Below, piece by piece: positions 10,590-38,359 of a stretch of 64,000 nt of DNA. Origin of the DNA: Metridium senile (taxonomy: Eukaryota; Cnidaria; Anthozoa; Actiniaria; Metridiidae). The position numbers and the translations under genes were made by a program. The stretch lies in assembly GCA_949775045.1 (NCBI GenBank), contig OX459107.1, positions 12,938,964-13,002,963 on the forward strand. The letters are read 5' to 3'. Numbering within the stretch: the stretch's first letter is position 1; each line of letters begins with the position of its first letter. The notes under the pieces are model-generated. The model searched no databases, had not been told where the DNA came from, and saw only the letters and a list, made by a program, of their open reading frames with translations.

Positions 10590-13242
10590 CAAGGAGTTCA
10601 AACAGAAATACGAAAGAACACTTGAACATGCCTGCAATGAAGGGAAAGAAGTTCTTGTACTCGGGGACTTTAATTATAATATCTTGCCAAAAAAGCTCGC
10701 TTCTCATACCAAAGAGTTTATAAAACTATTCAATACTTATCAATTCTCTCAACTGATCAAGAACCCTACACGAATTGCTGAACGATCGTCAACTTTATTG
10801 GACTTAGCCTTTACAACTGAAACGGGAAAAATTGTAAGCTCTGGAGTTCTAAGCTGTGCCATAAGCGATCATTCGCTTATTTACATTATACGTAGAGCGA
10901 AAATTCCCACTGGAGAAATCAAATCTATCAATTGCAGGAGTTACAAGCATTACCGTGCCGAAGAATTTGAATCTGATTTGCATTCAGTCTCCTGGGAAAA
11001 AGTTGACACCTCGCTTACTTTGAATGAAGCCTGGCTTTTCTTTAAAGACACCTTCTTAAATCTTGCCAACAAACACGCGCCTAATTGTACAAAGAGAGTT
11101 CGCACCAACTCTCTTCAATGGATGAATGACTCAATTAGAAACCTTATCAAAGAAAGAAATTTTCACCACAGAAAAGCCCAGAAATCAGGCTCTAGTAACG
11201 AATGGAGTATTTACAGGACCCTGAGAAACCAGGTAACTACGCTTATTAAAGATGCCAAACGAAATTTTTACACACAGCAAATCGAAGAAAACAAAAAAGA
11301 CTCAAATAAACTATGGAAAACCATCAAGTCTGCTATTTCCACACAGTCATCTTCTCGTCAAGTTAACTCACTCTCTATTGATGGTTGTGATATCACAGAC
11401 CCGAAACTCATATCTTCTCAGTTTGCGTCCTTCTTCAAAACTATAATCAGTACAATACGTCAGTCTTTACCTTCAGTTACTCGCCAAAGATTTCAGCAAC
11501 CTAATGTATGTCCAACTTTTAAACTGTCTTTGATTGATGAAGCATTCGTTTTAAAGCAATTGAAAACTCTACCTACAAAGAAGTCAACTGGTCTCTCTGG
11601 TTTTCCTGCGCGTCTTCTAAAAGATGGAGCCGACGCTATATATAAACCTGTAACTGTATTACTGAACAGAACGATTTCTGAGGGTTCTATCCCAGATGAG
11701 TGGAAGCATGGCCTAGTTACACCTGTTCATAAAGCCGGACCTAAAACAGATCCCACAAACTACCGACCCATATCTGTCATCCCTGTCTTCTCGAAAATAC
11801 TTGAGCGAGCTGTGCACAAAATCGTCTACAATCACCTTCAAGAACATAATCTGTTATCTGCATCACAATCTGGCTTCCGCCCACTTCACTCCACTTCTAC
11901 CTGTCTGACACATGTAACTAATAATCTGTTGCAGAACATTGACAATGGAAAACTTACTGGACTCATATTTTTGGACTTAAGTAAGGCCTTTGACACTTTA
12001 GATCATAACTTACTGTTAGATAAATTAGTATATTTTTTTGGTTTTAATGCTTCTGCTAGACAGTGGTTTAATTCTTACTTAACTAATCGAACCCAAAGTG
12101 TTTGCATAAATGGCACCACTTCTGAACCTCAGAAGATTAGTTTTGGTGTCCCCCAGGGTAGTGTTCTCGGCCCTCTACTCTTCATTATGTATGTTAATGA
12201 CTTAGCTAGTAGTATTAGATTCTCTGCTTTTGAGCTCTACGCTGATGATACGCTTCTTTACTTTGCAAGCGACAATATCAGGGAAATTGAATTGCAACTG
12301 ACTACCGACTTAACAAATGTCTCAAACTGGCTTAACTCAAATTATTTAATACTTAACACTACTAAGACCAAAATTATGCTTATAGGAACTCACCAACGCC
12401 TGTCCAGAGCTGGAGAGGACTTTACTATCTCTGTCGGGGGAAAGGCCTTAGAACGAGAAAATAAGTTTAAGTATCTAGGTTTATTCTTAGATAAAACTCT
12501 TTCGTGGAACGCCCACATCAATTACATCGGGAAAAAGGTTTCGTCTAGGCTAGGGGTGCTACGCAGGGCGCGTAAAGTTTTGCCGAGATCTACCTGTGTA
12601 ACTTTATACAATGCCATGATTTTACCACTTTTTGATTATTGCTCATGTGTATGGGATAGCTGTGGCATAGGATCCAAAACTTACCTTGAAAAACTTAATA
12701 GACGCGCTGCATGTATAATCTTTAATAGATCTGTTGAACCCGGGGAAATTAAAACAATTTTTGGGTGGCCAAACCTACAGTCTCGTCGAGACTATCTTAA
12801 ATGTACCCTAGTATTCAAGGTTTTGAATGGCTTAGCGCCTGTTTATCTACTACGTGAATTTAAACACACTTATGAAATTCACAGATACAATACTAGAAAC
12901 AAAGATTTATTACGTCCTCCACAAGCGAGGACCACAAAGTATCAAGGTAGTTTCAGGTACAATGGGGCAATAACATACAACAACCTGCCCTCAGACATTA
13001 GACAACTACGCAGTCTAAATAGCTTTGTATTAGCTTGTAAGCGTCATTTCAAAGAATACTCTTTAGCTTCATAATTGTTAACTTTTGCCATTTTATATTT
13101 TCTGTAATGTGTTTAATATATTTGTAATGTAACTCAGTATATACATTCATGTTATGTATAATTCAGGGCTCAGTTTAAACTAGCCATGCTAAATCTGATA
13201 CCCTGTATAAATATTGATTTAAATAAAAAAAAAAAAAAAAAC
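10590..13242 (+). mobile_element. 5'-truncated non-LTR retrotransposon (LINE, CR1/L2-like), only in unit B
   Basis: A LINE body whose coding frame starts abruptly inside the endonuclease domain and ends in a poly(A) run at about 13224-13241. It is flanked by CTCTAA at 10584-10589 and 13243-13248. Unit C has one copy of the site, read as TTAGAG at 57414-57419, and no insert. Truncation, poly(A) and a short target duplication are the marks of target-primed reverse transcription. It must postdate the B/C duplication, or have been lost precisely from C, which is unlikely. Confidence 0.92.
10591..13074 (+). CDS. LINE ORF2 fragment: endonuclease C-terminus and reverse transcriptase
   Basis: An uninterrupted frame of about 828 codons. 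It has no start of its own: the frame runs in from flanking DNA. Near the beginning are the GDFN and (about 70 residues on) SDHS motifs of an AP-type endonuclease, so its N-terminal half is missing. The reverse transcriptase follows with TPVHKAG, NYRPIS, FLDLSKAFD, GVPQGSVLGPLLF and the catalytic YADD (codon Tyr at 12238-12240), then a KFKYLGL block and a C-terminal region typical of the CR1/L2/Jockey group. The frame has no stop or frameshift, so the insertion is young. It cannot be autonomous without the missing 5' part. Confidence 0.9.
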   Translation, partial: KEFKQKYERTLEHACNEGKEVLVLGDFNYNILPKKLASHTKEFIKLFNTYQFSQLIKNPTRIAERSSTLLDLAFTTETGKIVSSGVLSCAISDHSLIYIIRRAKIPTGEIKSINCRSYKHYRAEEFESDLHSVSWEKVDTSLTLNEAWLFFKDTFLNLANKHAPNCTKRVRTNSLQWMNDSIRNLIKERNFHHRKAQKSGSSNEWSIYRTLRNQVTTLIKDAKRNFYTQQIEENKKDSNKLWKTIKSAISTQSSSRQVNSLSIDGCDITDPKLISSQFASFFKTIISTIRQSLPSVTRQRFQQPNVCPTFKLSLIDEAFVLKQLKTLPTKKSTGLSGFPARLLKDGADAIYKPVTVLLNRTISEGSIPDEWKHGLVTPVHKAGPKTDPTNYRPISVIPVFSKILERAVHKIVYNHLQEHNLLSASQSGFRPLHSTSTCLTHVTNNLLQNIDNGKLTGLIFLDLSKAFDTLDHNLLLDKLVYFFGFNASARQWFNSYLTNRTQSVCINGTTSEPQKISFGVPQGSVLGPLLFIMYVNDLASSIRFSAFELYADDTLLYFASDNIREIELQLTTDLTNVSNWLNSNYLILNTTKTKIMLIGTHQRLSRAGEDFTISVGGKALERENKFKYLGLFLDKTLSWNAHINYIGKKVSSRLGVLRRARKVLPRSTCVTLYNAMILPLFDYCSCVWDSCGIGSKTYLEKLNRRAACIIFNRSVEPGEIKTIFGWPNLQSRRDYLKCTLVFKVLNGLAPVYLLREFKHTYEIHRYNTRNKDLLRPPQARTTKYQGSFRYNGAITYNNLPSDIRQLRSLNSFVLACKRHFKEYSLAS

Positions 13243-13248
13243 CTCTAA

Positions 13249-14364
13249 TAAACGGTCACGCTCAAATCATTGAAGCAGAACAATTAAATTTATGCACATA
13301 TATTTAGCTAATTATTTTTACAGCACAGCGCTGCTTTTAATTTCATTTCAATTGAAAAATTTTACCAATGTATTTTAATAATAGACATATTTAAGTATAG
13401 ATATAGTGTATACTTGAAGCCTCAATTCTACGGAATTGCTTCGTTTCTTAATTTAGTAATGTTACTCAAAACGAAATGAGGACTTGGCAATGCCTAACAA
13501 ATAAAATACTAAAATAAAAGTATCAAAAATTATATAAAATGTCTATATATACAAAATATTGTTCTAAAGAAATAAAAAGGGTTAAAATGCATTAAAATTG
13601 TGACAGAAATCCATTGAAATGTTTTTATTAGCATAATTAATCAGACGTTTGTGTGTCACGATGTCACGCACGTCACCGTGACACATGCTATTTTTAGCGT
13701 CCACAATGCCTTTTCGAGGAGCTCTAGAATGTCGAGGTTTTAGTAGCTCAAAAATGTTTTTATATTTTCTAAAAGCTAAAAGAATGCTCTTTCACAGGGA
13801 CATTTTTTTATTTCATAAAGTCATGTAACAAGTTGATTTTTTGACTCCTCAATTTGTGCTATTTTCAGGCATTGAAAATCGACTAAATTTAGGTCAAATT
13901 CAAAATTCCATTAAATTTTCAATTCTAAATAAAAAACAATTATTTTACTGCTGAAATAACAAGTGTTTATCGATCTTTTAAAAGAGCTATACAGTTACAA
14001 AATTCAATTTTTTTTACACTTCGAAAATGTATTTCTCGCGGAGTACGTGTGATGCTGGGAAATCGCCTTATCAAGCCTTCAAGCCTAAAATGTCGAATTT
14101 CTCCTAAAATAACAATCTGTTGAAACTTTCACTATTATTTCTGTGATACGGACATCGAGGGCTATCTTTGAGCAAAGTATGAGAAATTCGGTTTCTGGGC
14201 ATTTTGCACACCTATAGTCGATATTCTCAGAGGAACGCTCTTTTAAAAGACGCCTAAAGACGCCCTAGACCGCCCCCATTTTTCCTCAAAATTTCTTAAG
14301 TCGCCAAAAAGACGTTCATAGTCGCGGCGTCTTAAGGCGACTTCTTGGCCCGGAGTAGGCCTTT
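13249..14364. other. Arm sequence without a gene, ending in repeat R
   Basis: Reverse complement of 56298-57413 in unit C. The outer part is AT-rich with no open frame of note. The inner part, about 13905-14364, is the minus-strand copy of repeat R. I see no gene. Confidence 0.6.
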
Positions 14365-16046
14365 ATTACTCGGGCTACCTGTGGTAGCTCGAGTCTAAAA
14401 ATGCAAACGGTTCTTCGTCGTCGTCTTTGTCGTGGTCCTCAAATTGGAGGGTCAGGTCCCAGGCGTTCCTAGTAGTGCATGACAGCGCATGGGCAACGAT
14501 CGCTGACCGAAGGTTAATACGAACGAATAAATATGGATTGAAATGAAAACTTGTTTTTATATGTGATATGATTGAAGACGAGTCATTGTAAAAATGACGA
14601 GTAAATTGTTAGATCGAACTGATGGACTCGCGTTTACTCCTTTAACTCTGATCCCTCAGAAAGCAGTATATGTTTTGGACTGATGATCGGCGACACATTC
14701 CCTATTGTTAGTTGCTGTATAACATGGTTGACACCCGAAATATAGCTTGCATTTGCTATTTTTTTATATATATAGGATATCTTGGCCGGAATCAGTGATC
14801 CGCCGTTACCTAAGTCCTTTCTAGCACAAAACAGAAGGTGTACCAGCAGAATTACATTCGCTACGGCATATTATCAAGCACTTATAAACAGAAATCTTGA
14901 GTTTATTTTGTTAATGAGCTATTTTTGTTCTTCATGTCAGAGAACGTGACTTCCTTCACGAAGCCTACAAAGCGAACACCGTCAACATGGCATGAAAACA
15001 TTCAAATCGGTCTGTCTGAAAACCACTCTCAACAGCCCAAATGGCCTCAAAAATTACACAAATTGCTTTAGTAACTATCTATCTTTCTTGTTCTGACGTT
15101 CAATTTTCAAGAACAACTTCAAATTTTCGAAACTTTCGAGTTTTCGAACTCTAGATCGCATTCTCAATTCTGAACTTCGTAGCGGCGCTTTGGGGGGAGG
15201 GGACGGGGTGAAATGTCAACACGTTCTAACACAGGCATCCCGGTACATAGAAGATTCATACAGCCCGAAAAAAACACAAATGCCTCAAGAACTGTCAATC
15301 TTTATTTTCGTGACGTTTATTTCTCAAAAGGTTCTTGATAATAATGTTTCTGAGACTTAGTTTTCATTTTCTCAATAACAACATGATGAAATTTGGGATA
15401 AGGACATTTCTCATTAAAATAACCTAAAATTAATTATTTGTTTATTTTTGTGCACATTTCAAACATTTCGTTAACATTAATCAACCAATTTAGTCCTTCT
15501 TCATATTTTCCTATTAGTGGCTCAGGATAGCTTTGTGTAAATATGTGAACTTATGAAACATTTTTAATGCTGTTTTAAACTACCAACCAATGCATCAAAA
15601 CACGAAGCGGGTTAAAATGCCTCAAATAAAACACAACTCTGGCTCTGCCATCTCCTTGGATATAATAACGTTTTCCTATTTGTGTCTCAGGATAGGTTTC
15701 TATACGTATAATATGCCTGCGTTAGAGCGTTATCAGTTTGTTCGTGACTAACTGAATTTGCATCAGTTAGTTTCTATGTATACAGTGGTACCTCTATTAA
15801 GCAGTGACCCTCGGGACTTTCCAAAGTGGCCTCTTAATAGAGGTTGGCTGATGAATACAGGTATAGAATAGGTATATGAATAGATTTGGGGCTTTTTATT
15901 GTGACCACCTAATAGAGGGTGACCGCTTAATAGAGGTACCACTATATATGTATTGTGCATGATCTATGTATGATACATTATGAATTTCAATCCCTCAGAA
16001 TCCCTTCTGTTCAGTAGCCCGAGTAATCGCTCACAGAGCGTCTAGT
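14365..16046 (-). mobile_element. 1.7 kb insertion shared by B and C (unclassified)
   Basis: Present in B and in C (54611-56297), absent from A, where the oligo-A of the 3' flank joins AAAGGCCTACTCC directly. Inverted ATTACTCGGGCTAC motifs sit at one edge and about 20 bp inside the other. A mariner-like MITE is nested within it at 15783-15944. A minus-strand frame in the interior (mirror of 55586-55879) is shared with C but shows no known domain. Confidence 0.6.
15783..15944. mobile_element. Tc1/mariner-type MITE, 162 bp, copy in B
   Basis: Inverted ends (C/T)AGTGGTACCTCTATTAAGC flanked by TA on each side (15781-15782 and 15945-15946). Size, ends and TA duplication fit a non-autonomous Tc1/mariner element. 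The mirror copy is 54713-54874. An open frame crosses it, but only because the repeat has no stop in that frame. Confidence 0.75.
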
Positions 16047-16125
16047 ATTTTTTTTTAAATTCAAATTCTTCCACAAACTTGCTTTTTCTTGTCCTTACAC
16101 ATGTAACTATCGATACGACATTTAA

Positions 16126-16904
16126 GGAGGCTCGGGTCAGTATTTTTTGCGCTCACCCAGCGACGTTTGAAAGGCCGTAGTTCCCGCGTCAGAGGGTATT
16201 TTGACAAGATTTTTTAACACATGTCTACATATAGAATAAAGTTTTTAAAACAGTTATTTTTAATAAAATCGATAATATTTTAGCCGACAAATGATAACGC
16301 CGCCGAATTTCTATGTAGCCTATTTTTGGAAAAAATCGACCTAAACTTTTAAAACCACATAGCCTACTTTAAAGCTGTTACCTAGGTCAACAATCTGGCA
16401 AAGTTTAAAAAAAATTCATCTCACCGATTTTGAATAAAAACGGGTCATTTTTTTTCATAGCAAAAAATCATTGTTTTATAATATTTACCAATAACAACAG
16501 ACTTTGAAGAGATAAATCAAAATTCTTCCAGCCAGGTATTAACAGCACATTTGTCTATATTGTCTGTGAATTTCAACTAATTTAGTCCACGGGATTTCTT
16601 TTGGGAAAGGATACAAATCGGCAAAAGTTTGTCAGTTTTTGTGCAAAACTTCTAATTTTTACTTCTGAGCACGCTAACGAAAAAATCTGAGATAACTTTT
16701 TTTTAGTTTTTAACTATCAAAAGTTCACCATATTTTTAAGTACACCTCTAAATTTTATAGTGATTGAAATATTTTGAGGCGGTCAAATAAAATTCTGAAC
16801 GTGGGTATATTTGCCTTCGCTTTCAGCGGCCGGTTTGTTTTTATTTTCGAGTTATACATGATTTGCATGCTTTTGCTTTTTTATACCCACGTTCAGAATT
16901 TTAT
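16126..16904. mobile_element. 779-bp insertion, only in unit B
   Basis: Flanked by TTTAA at 16121-16125 and 16905-16909. Units A (near 8350) and C (near 54531) have one uninterrupted GATTTAAATGTCG. The ends are not inverted repeats of each other: one starts GGAGGCTCGGGTCAG, and the other is the arm of an internal hairpin (ATAAAATTCTGAACGTGG, about 16785-16900). No protein frame. The TTAA core could mean a piggyBac-type derivative, but the ends do not prove it. Confidence 0.7.
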
Positions 16905-17160
16905 TTTAAATCAGTTAAAACTGCTAAAAACTGTTGAATCGTTTTTTAAATAAAGATTTATTGCTTTGCATTCCCAAATGCTAGTTCATCGTAGCTTTTT
17001 GTCAAGTATTCCAGAATTCATATTCCCTTTCCTTAACTAAATTGAATTTACCCAACAACTTTTTAATGTTCTGATATTTTTATTTGATATCCTATAACTA
17101 TGTTTCCTTTGTTTAGATAAACTTTGTATTCCATTACTTCTGGTAGACTTTGGTGCATCT

Positions 17161-32788
<15,628 letters not shown>

Positions 32789-33261
32789 TTTATAGCTGAT
32801 AAACCCAGGAAAAGCTAAAAGAAAAACATGAAAATAAGGACAATTTTTAGATCGGGCTTCAATGCGAAATACATATATTCAAGAGAGCATAAGTGATATA
32901 TTTGAATACAGTTTTTGACGATCGATTAACTCCTTTAGAAATATTTCAGACTGACTTTGTTTTGTACTTTTGTTTATAAATCACGTTTTAAAATAAGACT
33001 CTTAATCGTCTAGCCAGACACAAGTGTTCTATCAGTTGGGGAGACTCAGGGTCTACTAACTCTACATACAAAATATCAGCACACAAGCTTTGCTTACATG
33101 CTGACGGCATGTAGTTACCAATTGTTATAGATTATCATAACGTCAAATCAAGTCAAAACGTAACGTTTAAAATATATATTTTTTACCTGACTGTATACAC
33201 GACCAATCTTCAACTGAGCAATGTAATGAGAGGTAATGAAAGACAAATGTTTTTTGTTTAG

Positions 33262-33268
33262 TTTTATA
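33262..33268 (-). promoter_or_regulatory. Astacin B TATA box
   Basis: TATAAAA on the minus strand, about 76 bp before the untranslated-exon donor at 33186. Identical in position to A and C. Confidence 0.55.
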
Positions 33269-33699
33269 ACCGTGAAAAACAATAACGATACATGTCACAA
33301 ACTGGTCCTAATGGCCACAATGATGTAACCTTAATGTCTTCTACGTTAATAATTTAGAACAATTAACAGGATCAACTTACGAGAAATAAAGGTGACAAAG
33401 TCGACAGAAATAAATATCACTATGATAAATTGCATGCTATGATATCGAGAATTTGGGACCATACTTTTTATCTATTGTATTCTGCGCTAACATAATCAAT
33501 ACCAATGTATATTGTGTTTTTCTTTTCCATTTCCTTGGCTCCTCCCATCAATAGGTGGGCGTATAATCTGTCATGGTTTTGCCAACCAACCATTGTTAAT
33601 AGAACAAAGAAAATTAGAAATCTATTGTAAAAATGGTTAGCAAATATGCATGATAATGCCAACACTACAATCTACTCCGCTCACCTATTAGTGCCAACA

Positions 33700-34618
33700 A
33701 TCAAGTAAAACACTCATTGTTATTTATTTGAATTTTGTAATTATAGGGGAATTAAACTGTTTGCTTTTAATGTGAAATAAATAATTAATTAATTCAGGTT
33801 TTCATCATCGCCAAGGGTGAAAAAGGGTGAAAACATTATTGAATTAAATAAAATAAGGCTAAATTAAGGTTAAATTAAAGCTAAACTAAGGCTAAATTCT
33901 ACAAGTAGCTTTCAAATAATTGTATTTAAGACAAACACTTGTCAATTCTGCTTAATTGATCCATACTAGAAAAGGTAGGTTTAGAGAGGGCCAACCAGCT
34001 GGCTCGCTCCACCCATTACTGAAACAACTGAACGGTCGAACTATTTATAAAACTGAGTGAAATCCTGTAAGTTTGCATAATAACTTTTAAAGAAACTGTT
34101 CAAGAGAAGCCGATCCAAACCATATTTGAAGCAGTCGACTCGCGCAAACAAGTCGACGGCTGAACGCAGAAGTTAACAAACAACCAGTGGTTCAGACTTT
34201 ATAGCGCTTCGCAACCAGTCAAGAACCGGTTTTCTTTACTAATACATGTCCATTTGTTAATGTCGATTTGACTGAAGAAGTTTTTGTGAGAAACAACTAC
34301 ATTCACTTTTATTAGCAGTTCTCTTACGAATATTTCCGCTCTGATTATCTTACCCAGAGTCGACCTCGGCTCAGTGAGTAGAGGACTTGGCTAGCATGAC
34401 ACGGGTGTATACGCACTGCGCGTGTTCGGATTTTCTCAAACAAAAGATTTTACGAAGGATTTCAAATTATGTATTATGCGAATTTTCCTTGTATTATTTC
34501 ACCAGGGGAAAAAACTGATTTAATGTGTTATGAAAAAATAGCACTAACTTTCCACGAACGGCCTTAACTTTAAAGATTTACCAAACGCCGGTAAATCTCC
34601 AATGGTTTTATTGTAAAC
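33700..34618 (-). repeat. 5' flanking module of unit B
   Basis: Reverse complement of 37020-37950, and of 1-790 in A. The outer end contains ACCGGCG-type sequence (CATTGGAGATTTACCGGCG on the minus strand), where identity to C stops. Confidence 0.7.
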
Positions 34619-35049
34619 ACGACGTGTCTTTCAACTGTGTCGGCTAGAATGTTAGACGCCATTGTTCTAATCAATTCTAGGATTGTGCTTACTATTTTGT
34701 GGAAAAAAGCCCATTTACACTCGTACAAGCATGCATTTCCATTTTATAATTCCCAATGACAAACAACAACTACAAACTAATAAATCATGAAGGTGCATCA
34801 GATATATTCATATGGAACCACATAGAACTATCAAATTTTTTTGCATGGTTGTATTTTACAAATTTGCTGTGGGGAACATTCGGCTCAATAAAAGATGTTA
34901 GTTTAGTCGATAACACTTAAAATGCTTTAAAAACGATTTTTAGGATGATGAAACGAACTGCAAACAATTACAAGAAACAGTACTTTATTAGTAAGTTAGC
35001 TTGTTACACTATCCTCAATATTAAGCCAGAAAAGAAAATGAAAACTAAC
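34619..35049. other. Spacer sequence between the inverted arms, left part
   Basis: Not repeated elsewhere in the window. No open frame above background, no inverted ends, no RNA gene seen. Confidence 0.6.
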
Positions 35050-35284
35050 ACAAGTTTTCAATTCTGCTTAATTCATCAGAACAAAAGACAGGTACGAAAA
35101 GGGAGGGACAACCAGCTAGCTCGCTCCACCCATTAGTGGAAAAAAGGAAATGAAAAGATGATCCAAACTGAATTTGAAGCAGTGGAATATCTCAAAGTAG
35201 TCAAGGACTGACTCAGCCACTGGCATCACAGAGGTTAACAATGAACCAGTGGTTTAGACTGTATAGCGCTTCGTATATATATTT
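35050..35284 (-). repeat. Partial copy of the 5' flanking module
   Basis: Matches the inner part of the module (CAACCAGCTAGCTCGCTCC, CCAGTGGTTTAGACTGTATA, AGCGCTTCG) in B orientation, more diverged than the others. It abuts another copy, forming a short tandem. Confidence 0.65.
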
Positions 35285-37010
35285 GACGATATATTGAACT
35301 GCTCGCTTTTAATATGATATAAATAATTAATTAATTTAGGTTTTTATCATCGCCAAGGGTGAAAAAAGGGTGCAAAAATTATCGAATTAAAGTGGCTGAC
35401 TACTATACGAAAAACAAATCAGAATTTATTATTAGAAAGGAATTTCATAGTCAATTTAATGATGATTTAGATGAAAAAGAGAAAAATGGGGTGTCCCGAG
35501 CTCGTTTTTGAGATATTGGACTTTGAATAGTACCCACTCTGCAAGTTTCGAACGAAAAATGGCAAAAACTGGGCTTGGCACCACATAATCCACAATATAA
35601 AAAACTAAAACAGCTGTGCACGTATTTTCTTCAGAAAATCTTACGTGAGGATTTTTCTCGGGATCTGTTAAAGAATTAATAGGAAATATGCATAAGTAAG
35701 GTGAAAAAATATGTAATATGTATGCTCATAAAGTCAGAAATCGAGCATAAAGGATCATTTGCATGTATTAGCAGACACAGTATTTTTTTATAGTTGTAGA
35801 AATGTCAACTTTCTTAAAGTTTGTCAAAACAACGATTTTAACCTGTTCTTTCTGGATATCAAAAACAAATCATAGGGTCCCGGGCGAATTTTTGAGTTTT
35901 AAGAGAAAAAGGAGCCTAAAATCAGCTTTTTCCACCATTTTGACTACTATGCCAGTCCTGGGAACGGGTGAATTATAACGTTATTTCTGATTGGATACAT
36001 TTTATCCAATCCAATGAGCTGTTCCTTTTGAACTTACGCCATCTTGTCACGCAACACTCGTGCGACGTTAAGGGAAAGTTTGTCATCTACTCGAAGTATT
36101 TCTTTTTCAAAAAACGTCCCATAAAACAGGTTTATGGATTATTTCTCAAAGCCAATTAACTTTTCTGTAAGAAGAAGCAATAATAAATGCCGCTATGTAT
36201 CATTTCATGTGTTCATTGTTTTGTTTTAACTAATTTTCCACCGTCTATTTCAACTTTCATATCCATTATTTTTTCCAACAAAAACGTGCTAAAAAATTGT
36301 CTTTTCGACGGAAAATGCCTTTTTATATAATGCTTATGTTTTAGTTTTATTTCATTAATGTTGTGCAATTGTTTTTTGGATAAGTTTTGAGTCCTATTTT
36401 GCCGTTTTGCGTGAAATGTGAGTTTTGTAATTAAAAGAATCGCTAGTTCGGCCACTTTTGAAGTTCCTTTTACTTTTATAAATTCACATATCAAGGTGAA
36501 ACAGATCCTTTTCAAATGACAGCATATCTAAATCCTGATAATGGCTGTTTAATTGCTTAACACTTTAAAATATACTGCACAAAAATGAATGTCTGGATTC
36601 CCTGTATCTCTACCGTGAATCGATGTCGTATCTGCGCGAAGTCATGCTCAGTTGTTTAGTTTTTGTATAGTAGTCAGCCACCTTAAATAAAATAAGGCTA
36701 AATTAAAGCTAAACTAAGGATTTATTCTACAAGTAGCTTTCAAACTATTGTATTTAAGACAAACACTTGTCAATTCTGCTTAATTGATCCATACAAGAAA
36801 AGGTAGGTTTAGGGAGGGACAACCAGCTAGCTCGCTCCACCCATTACTGGACCAACTGAACGGTCGAACTATTTAGAAAACTGAGTGAAATTCTGTAAGT
36901 TTGCGAAATAACTTTTAAAGAAACTGTTCTAGAGAAGCCGATCCAAACCATATTTGAAGCAGTGGACTCTCGCAAACTAGTCGATGGCTGAAAACGCACC
37001 GCGAATATTC
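35285..37010 (-). repeat. Further copy of the 5' flanking module, interrupted
   Basis: Module sequence from GAACTGCTCGCTTTTAATA up to the TTAA at 35387-35390, continuing from 36683 to about 37010 (GAAGCAGTGGACTCTCGC). The break is the TTAA-flanked element. With the B copy and the partial copy, the B side has three modules in the same orientation before the C arm starts in the opposite one. Confidence 0.75.
35391..36682. mobile_element. TTAA-flanked non-autonomous DNA element, 1292 bp
   Basis: Starts AGTGGCTGACTACTATAC and ends GTATAGTAGTCAGCCACC, which are inverted apart from the outermost base. TTAA lies on both sides (35387-35390 and 36683-36686). Collapsing one TTAA gives GAATTAAATAAAATAAGG, exactly the uninterrupted module sequence near 33835. 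A TTAA duplication points to the piggyBac superfamily. The internal frames (35968-36159 and 36213-36515) show no transposase motif. Confidence 0.85.
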
Positions 37011-37019
37011 GTAAGACAT

Positions 37020-37970
37020 CTCCTGTTTACAATAAAACCATTGGAGATTTACCGGCGTTTTGGTAAATCTTTAAAGTTAAGGCCACTCGTGGAAAGTTAG
37101 TGCTATTTTTTTCATTACACATTAAATCAGTTTACCCTGGTCAAATAATACAAGGGAAATTCGCATAATACATAACATGAAATCCTTCGTAAAATCTTTT
37201 GTTTGAGAAAATCCGAACACGCGCAGTGCGTTTACACCCGTATCATGCTAGCCAAGTCCTCTACTCACTGAGTCGAGGTCGACTCTGGGTAATATAGATA
37301 ATCAGAGCGGAAATATTCGTAAGAGAACTGCTAATAAAAGTGAATGTAGTTGTTTCTCACAAAAACTTCTTCAGTCAAATCGACATTAACAAATGGACAT
37401 GTATTAGTAAAGAAAACCGGTTCTTGACTGGTTGCGAAGCGCTATAAAGTCTGAACCACTGGTTGTTTGTTAACGTCTGCGTTCAGCCGTCGACTAGTTT
37501 GCGCGGGTCGACTGCTTCAAATATGGTTTGGATCGGCTTCTCTTGAACAGTTTCTTTAAAAGTTATCGTGCAAACTTACAGAATTTCACTCAGTTTTATA
37601 AATAATTCGACCGTGCAATGGTTCAGTAATGGGTGGAGCGAGCTAGCTGGTTGTCCCTCCCTAAACCTACCTTTTCTTGTATGGATCAATTAAGCAGAAT
37701 TGACAAGTGTTTGTCTTAAATACAATAGTTTGAAAGCTACTTGTAGAATTTAGCCTTAGTTTAGCTTTAATTTAACCTTAATTTAGAATTATTTTATTTA
37801 ATTCAATAATGTTTTCACCCTTTTTCACCCTTGGCGATGATGAAAACCTGAATTAATTAATTATTTATTTCACATTAAAAGCAAACAGTTTAATTCCCCT
37901 ATAATTACAAAATTCAAATAAATAACAATGGGTGTTTTACTTGATTGTTGTCACTAATAGGTGAGCGGAG
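37020..37970 (+). repeat. 5' flanking module of unit C
   Basis: Upstream sequence of astacin C, mirror of 33700-34618. It lacks the MITE present in A at the CACTAATAG site. No gene seen. Confidence 0.7.
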
Positions 37971-38359
37971 TAGATTGTAGTGTTGGCATTATCATGCTTA
38001 TTTGCTAACCATTTTTACAATAGATTTCTAATTTTCTTTGTTCTATTAACAATGGTTGGTTGGCAAAACCATGACAGATTATACGCCCACCTATTGATGG
38101 GAGGAGCCAAGGAAATGGAAAAGAAAAACACATTATACATTGGTATTGATTATGATAGCGCAGAAGACAATAGATAAAAAGTATGGTCCCAAATTCTCGA
38201 TATCATAGTGATATTTATTACTGTCGACTTTGTCACCTTTATTTCTCGTAAGTTGATCCTGTTAATTGTTCTAAATTATTAACGTAGAAGACATTAAGGT
38301 TACATCATTGTGGCCATTAGGACCAGTTTGTGACATGTATTGTTGTTGTTTTTCACGGT

